Source: Nothophaeocryptopus gaeumannii (Eukaryota > Ascomycota > Dothideomycetes > Mycosphaerellales > Mycosphaerellaceae). From it: DNA of 64,000 bases. Positions 61,801-64,000 of the stretch are shown here, in pieces. The notes under the pieces are model-generated. The model made no database searches and was not told the origin of the DNA. It saw only the letters and a program-made list of their open reading frames with translations. Where the stretch lies: the NCBI GenBank assembly GCA_031771865.1, contig JASISA010000041.1, forward strand, positions 2,046,001 to 2,110,000, written 5' to 3'. Each line of letters begins with the position of its first letter. Position 1 is the first letter of the stretch. A program made the translations under genes and the position numbers.

Positions 61801-62209
61801 AAGTAAGGCGCACTGGGCCCCCAAACGCTTCTTCGTGATCATCTCACGCGAAACTCGGACGGAGAAGGTCACTGAAGAGGTCACGGATGAGATGTTCGGC
61901 GATGAGACCGACCAAACCACCACACGCGAGTTCGAGCGCAGAATCACCAAGGAGCGCATTCTCCCGAACCTGATGTCCTATGGTCGAGATCTGGCCAATA
62001 CCCGTGCTGCCAACTATATCAACAGCCACATCCCTCTCTCAATCAAGAGCCTAAATCTTCACACCCGAGATATTGAATCCACAGCACGGGCGAGAGAGTT
62101 CAAAGCGAGAACGCCCGATGGATGCCTGTTTTCGATGAGCGTGGAACTAGACTGGGGATTGCTTGAGGTGGAGGTGGTTGAAGTGCGACCCGACGGGGCG
62201 AGAAACTAG
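58814..62209 (+). CDS. Large nuclear-type protein with duplicated SANT/Myb-like module
   Basis: A single exon of 1131 residues. Residues 1-300 are disordered, Ser/Pro/Arg-rich with acidic clusters (IEDDSDDSD). About 310-500 is a long charged helix or coiled coil of Arg/Glu/Lys/Ala. Two related modules lie at about 574-648 and 692-765. Each has a tryptophan-spaced three-helix pattern (LLDWRDRDGLLW and LYLWKESDHKPW, then TLRKRYRQIKIAF and TIAKRLTPVKRAF) and ends with a similar helix (LAQGDQEAAREVN and FADGDQAAQREIN). An acidic linker follows. A folded, Tyr/Asp-rich C-terminal domain (about 880-1125) includes a YRLYRRDYTYSDYEENGFDLEDMEF type stretch, of which only this part is cited. DNA or chromatin binding is inferred from the SANT/Myb-like pattern; the C-terminal domain is unknown to me. 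Confidence 0.8.
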   Translation: MSSLFGRRPSKESKDPKSSWYWSGLEENKAAGSNKSDLQSRLPTFKRDGTTERGLGLLAREPRGEKRSSNSPSGHTSDSTNKRSKLGYSPPLQRSTTSILSDTSDFKSSVSRMATPAGPLRSGRLFMIEDDSDDSDTPAKPPAPPRRPSPPRVDTSMIVPPPDEKLRARQEMEKRRAEAQARKYNSQRTSRIANSSFQDTKSPKPSDARTTRTSPPPARREISKLGPFSTASRRPDPKAAQKKPPPDIIDLASPSPPTSPKALQHPSVQPQPPAQKAFDLFGEVSEDIKPVVPANDLPMKAVRFSPSQMTPGSTEKPQEKEQRLLREKRLIFQDEIAQRLQKAEADKKQAAERERRERDRKEHARRQRDEAEKQKRESEAESARQRLVTQRHESTARQNAEGARRRREYAMQETLKKKREEAKRVEDARKEAATKKKAEKQAPEAAEAAKRPPTLNEEQARAKEARIKEKEKRNQKLAEAKEREDDDEMMVVEDDPPFPTFRPLSASGGLQNAEKGPVYLRDAVNEKVVNLQPVSQKPPFSQQTTVTEPLRAPSKGSLEEHARKLGKILPEDAHLLDWRDRDGLLWPVIIGKFRELTGKERSEHTLRKRYRQIKIAFDEASIGTELRENLAQGDQEAAREVNILVGGEVPGIQDDEPDLSLSQTASNSVAERARGSLSNHPLGEITQIDAKLYLWKESDHKPWDDVVRRYNAFAGKAKAQNTIAKRLTPVKRAFQLARIDKELIKRFADGDQAAQREINTAIYGQYPIPPPKPRARGRAISNPTQKSTHSASTSDDSPTIEDESENEFLDEDKDEDEDAEIFQDDRPPPRIRIQNPAAAPADRPTTGGKTINASTQLVWAGDQAQAFMDMEAEKRRDDEEISRDNPEDFHYNVYRLYRRDYTYSDYEENGFDLEDMEFYECAKEFQDLKAANDAAELEAHRTCRGRPDLTDGSHDSHTTRDEDKLKTVTLCKPGVGQVDVTVRKHTRVFSDGILPESKAHWAPKRFFVIISRETRTEKVTEEVTDEMFGDETDQTTTREFERRITKERILPNLMSYGRDLANTRAANYINSHIPLSIKSLNLHTRDIESTARAREFKARTPDGCLFSMSVELDWGLLEVEVVEVRPDGARN

Positions 62210-63019
62210 GACCGATGTACATTAGATATTTTCATAATCACGACAATTGCATCTCGACGAATCGGCGAGCATCTGAGGCGACAGGGAGGAAGCCATGCCC
62301 TTCTTCGTTATGACGAGAAAGAGAGAGCGAAGCTTTCAGACCTACTACCTTGCTAGCTCATAGGAGCCCGAAAACGACATTGGTGCATCTCGGCAAATTC
62401 GCAACCATCTTCGCCGATGAAAAAGTATTCTAGCCTAGTTCTAGTCCGTGCTGCTTCGAAATGGTCTCGGAAACAAATGTCAAAGACCTACATGTATCCT
62501 GATTTCTATTCTGACATCTAGCCCTCCAAGTATACTTTCGTACCTTGCATGTTTCCAAACTCCTCTTCCCGTTCCAAGAAGGTCTGCCGGTAGGTCTCGT
62601 TCAGGGCCCATATTTCTGGCTCAATCGGGCATGTGGTATCACGGCTTGCACGTGTGGCTCACTTTCGCCCTTGAAGCTATTCGGAAAGATTGCAAAGCGT
62701 CGGATGTGTTCAAGACAGCGAGATGGACGATGCTTTGGTGTAGCGAGCTCGTGTGTGATGTAAGCCGGGGTTTAAGGAGGCGCTGTGGAACAATGAGGTG
62801 CGAGGTGCTGAATAATGTAGCTCTCAGCTGTAGAGGTCCGTTCCAAGGTGCAAGGCTTCACTTCATATGCCTACATGAGGGCTTGCAAGGTAGGTATACA
62901 TATACAGTGAAGCATACAGCCATTGATTTTCCCAATGACAAAAGGTTCACATTACTTCTTCCAACCCGTCATCATTCGCAATACCACCTCCTCAATCAGC
63001 ATCATCACCAATTTCTGAG
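62210..63019. other. Intergenic region
   Basis: 810 bp, no supported gene. The last 100 bases are A/C/T-rich with CATCATCAC runs just before the SDR start, typical of a leader. Confidence 0.5.
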
Positions 63020-63841
63020 ATGTCCAAGCCAATCCTCCTCCTCATCGGCTCCGGCAAGAACGTCGGCGCAGCCACTGTGTCAACTTTTCTTTCCAAAGGC
63101 TATCGTGTAGCTCAAGGCTCCCGCTCTGCCCAATCCTCCAACTCCACAGACGACAATCTCCATCTCACGATCGACGTAGCATCTACACAGAGTGTTTCAG
63201 ATGCGTTCAAGACTGTGAGGGAGAAATGGGGAGAGCCCAGTGTGGTTGTTTATAACGGTATGTCTTCCATCCATCCCGCGTGTGTGTCAAAACAGGCAGC
63301 TGATAGGAGGCAGCATACACCGTCCACTTCTCCAACAAAACCGACACCCTACACACCATCTCGGTCGAGGACTTCGCGGCCGATTTGACTGGCAATGTGA
63401 CGAGTGTGTTTCTTGCAGCCCGGGAAGCAGTCGCCTCTTTCAATAAATTGCCCGCTTCCGCGTCCAAGACATTCCTCTTCACGGGTAACGGACTCAACGA
63501 ACAGAGCCCTGCCGCTCCGGGACTGTTGTCTTTGGGAGTGGGGAAGAGCGCTGCGGCATATTTGATCGCGGAGGCTAGTACGGGATATGCTGATAAGGGG
63601 ATTAAGTGAGAAACTTATCTCGGTATCTCCTTAACAGTACGACTGACAGACGTCTCGCAGGTTCTACTTCGTCGACGAGCGCAAGCAAGATGGGAAATGG
63701 GGTGGCAATGGGATCGATGGACAGGCTCACGCGGATTTCTTCTTGGAGTTGGCGGAGGGGAAGAGGAAAGTGCCGTGGCAGGCGACGTTCGTGAAGGGTG
63801 TTGGATATAAGAAGTTCCCATGGGGTGCTGGAGGTTGGTGA
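63020..63841 (+). CDS. Atypical short-chain dehydrogenase/reductase
   Basis: Exons 63020-63257, 63314-63605 and 63661-63841 (introns 56 and 55 nt) give 236 residues. The N-terminal LLLIGSGKNVGAATVSTFLSKGYRVA is the SDR nucleotide-binding strand and loop with GSGKNVG replacing TGxxxGIG. VVVYNGAY stands where NNAG is usual, followed by TGNVTSVFLAAREAV and TFLFTGNG. At the active site the expected YxxxK reads LGVGK: the Lys is kept but the Tyr is Leu. FYFVDERKQDGK occupies the strand after the active-site helix. The family is clear, but classical reductase activity is doubtful without the Tyr. Substrate and cofactor are unknown; probably cytosolic. Confidence 0.87.
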
Positions 63842-64000
63842 GAATCGAAGCTGTAGGAGCTGGTATGACAGAATAGCAATCACGCTACTCCGTGGTAGGA
63901 CGTGTTGAGTCCCGTTCGCATATGGTCCCTCCGTGATGTTGATTCTGATGCCGAACATGTGCTGAGTGCTTGTGCAACTGAGCTTCAGCACGGCAAGTTG
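63842..64000. other. Window-end 3' region
   Basis: Downstream of the SDR gene. Nothing further can be supported. Confidence 0.5.

Overview
The window reads as nuclear DNA from a filamentous ascomycete (Pezizomycotina; a Dothideomycete is my best guess, by feel only). The genes are intron-containing, with GT-AG introns of about 48-60 nt, on both strands at a density of one per 2-2.5 kb. They include fungal-type families: a fungal rhodopsin-domain membrane protein, XanA xanthine dioxygenase, DHA1 transporters and a DUF3445 protein. I see no rRNA, tRNA, CRISPR array, phage or recognisable transposon.

Layout. 0-6.3 kb: an unidentified edge fragment, a rhodopsin-domain membrane protein, and a long coiled-coil gene interrupted by one in-frame stop and two frame changes. 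6.5-21 kb: a 14.6-kb intron-free gene for Midasin (MDN1), the AAA+ remodeller of pre-60S ribosomes, divergent from mitochondrial ribosomal protein bL12m. 22.8-30 kb: a SAM methyltransferase, an adenylosuccinate-lyase/carboxymuconate-cycloisomerase-like enzyme, a possible small secreted protein, XanA with a candidate UaY-type site, and a disordered protein. 31-35.5 kb: two divergent MFS transporters. 36-37.6 kb: the catalytic subunit of protein kinase A with a long 5' region. 39-49.5 kb: a ketopantoate-reductase family enzyme, a double-chromodomain protein, a DUF3445 protein, a Baeyer-Villiger-type monooxygenase, a type II glycosyltransferase and PRP38. 49.5-55.3 kb: a dienelactone hydrolase gene with one in-frame stop, a conserved unknown protein with an upstream ORF overlapping its start, a third MFS transporter, a small membrane protein and an F-box-like protein. 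55.8-64 kb: CWC15 divergent from RRP45, a large protein with a duplicated SANT/Myb-like module, and an atypical SDR.

Working together: housekeeping RNA and ribosome genes (MDN1, MRPL12, PRP38, CWC15, RRP45) are scattered among metabolic and transport genes. MDN1/MRPL12 and CWC15/RRP45 are divergent pairs sharing 381 and 228 bp of upstream DNA. There is no clear secondary-metabolite, defence or mobile cluster. The most interesting items are the chromodomain protein with three TGELMPL motifs, the duplicated module in the 1131-residue protein, the interrupted genes, and the candidate purine-control site upstream of xanA. Splice sites were inferred by eye from frame, GT/AG signals and family continuity. 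Family names come from recognised motifs, not from a search.
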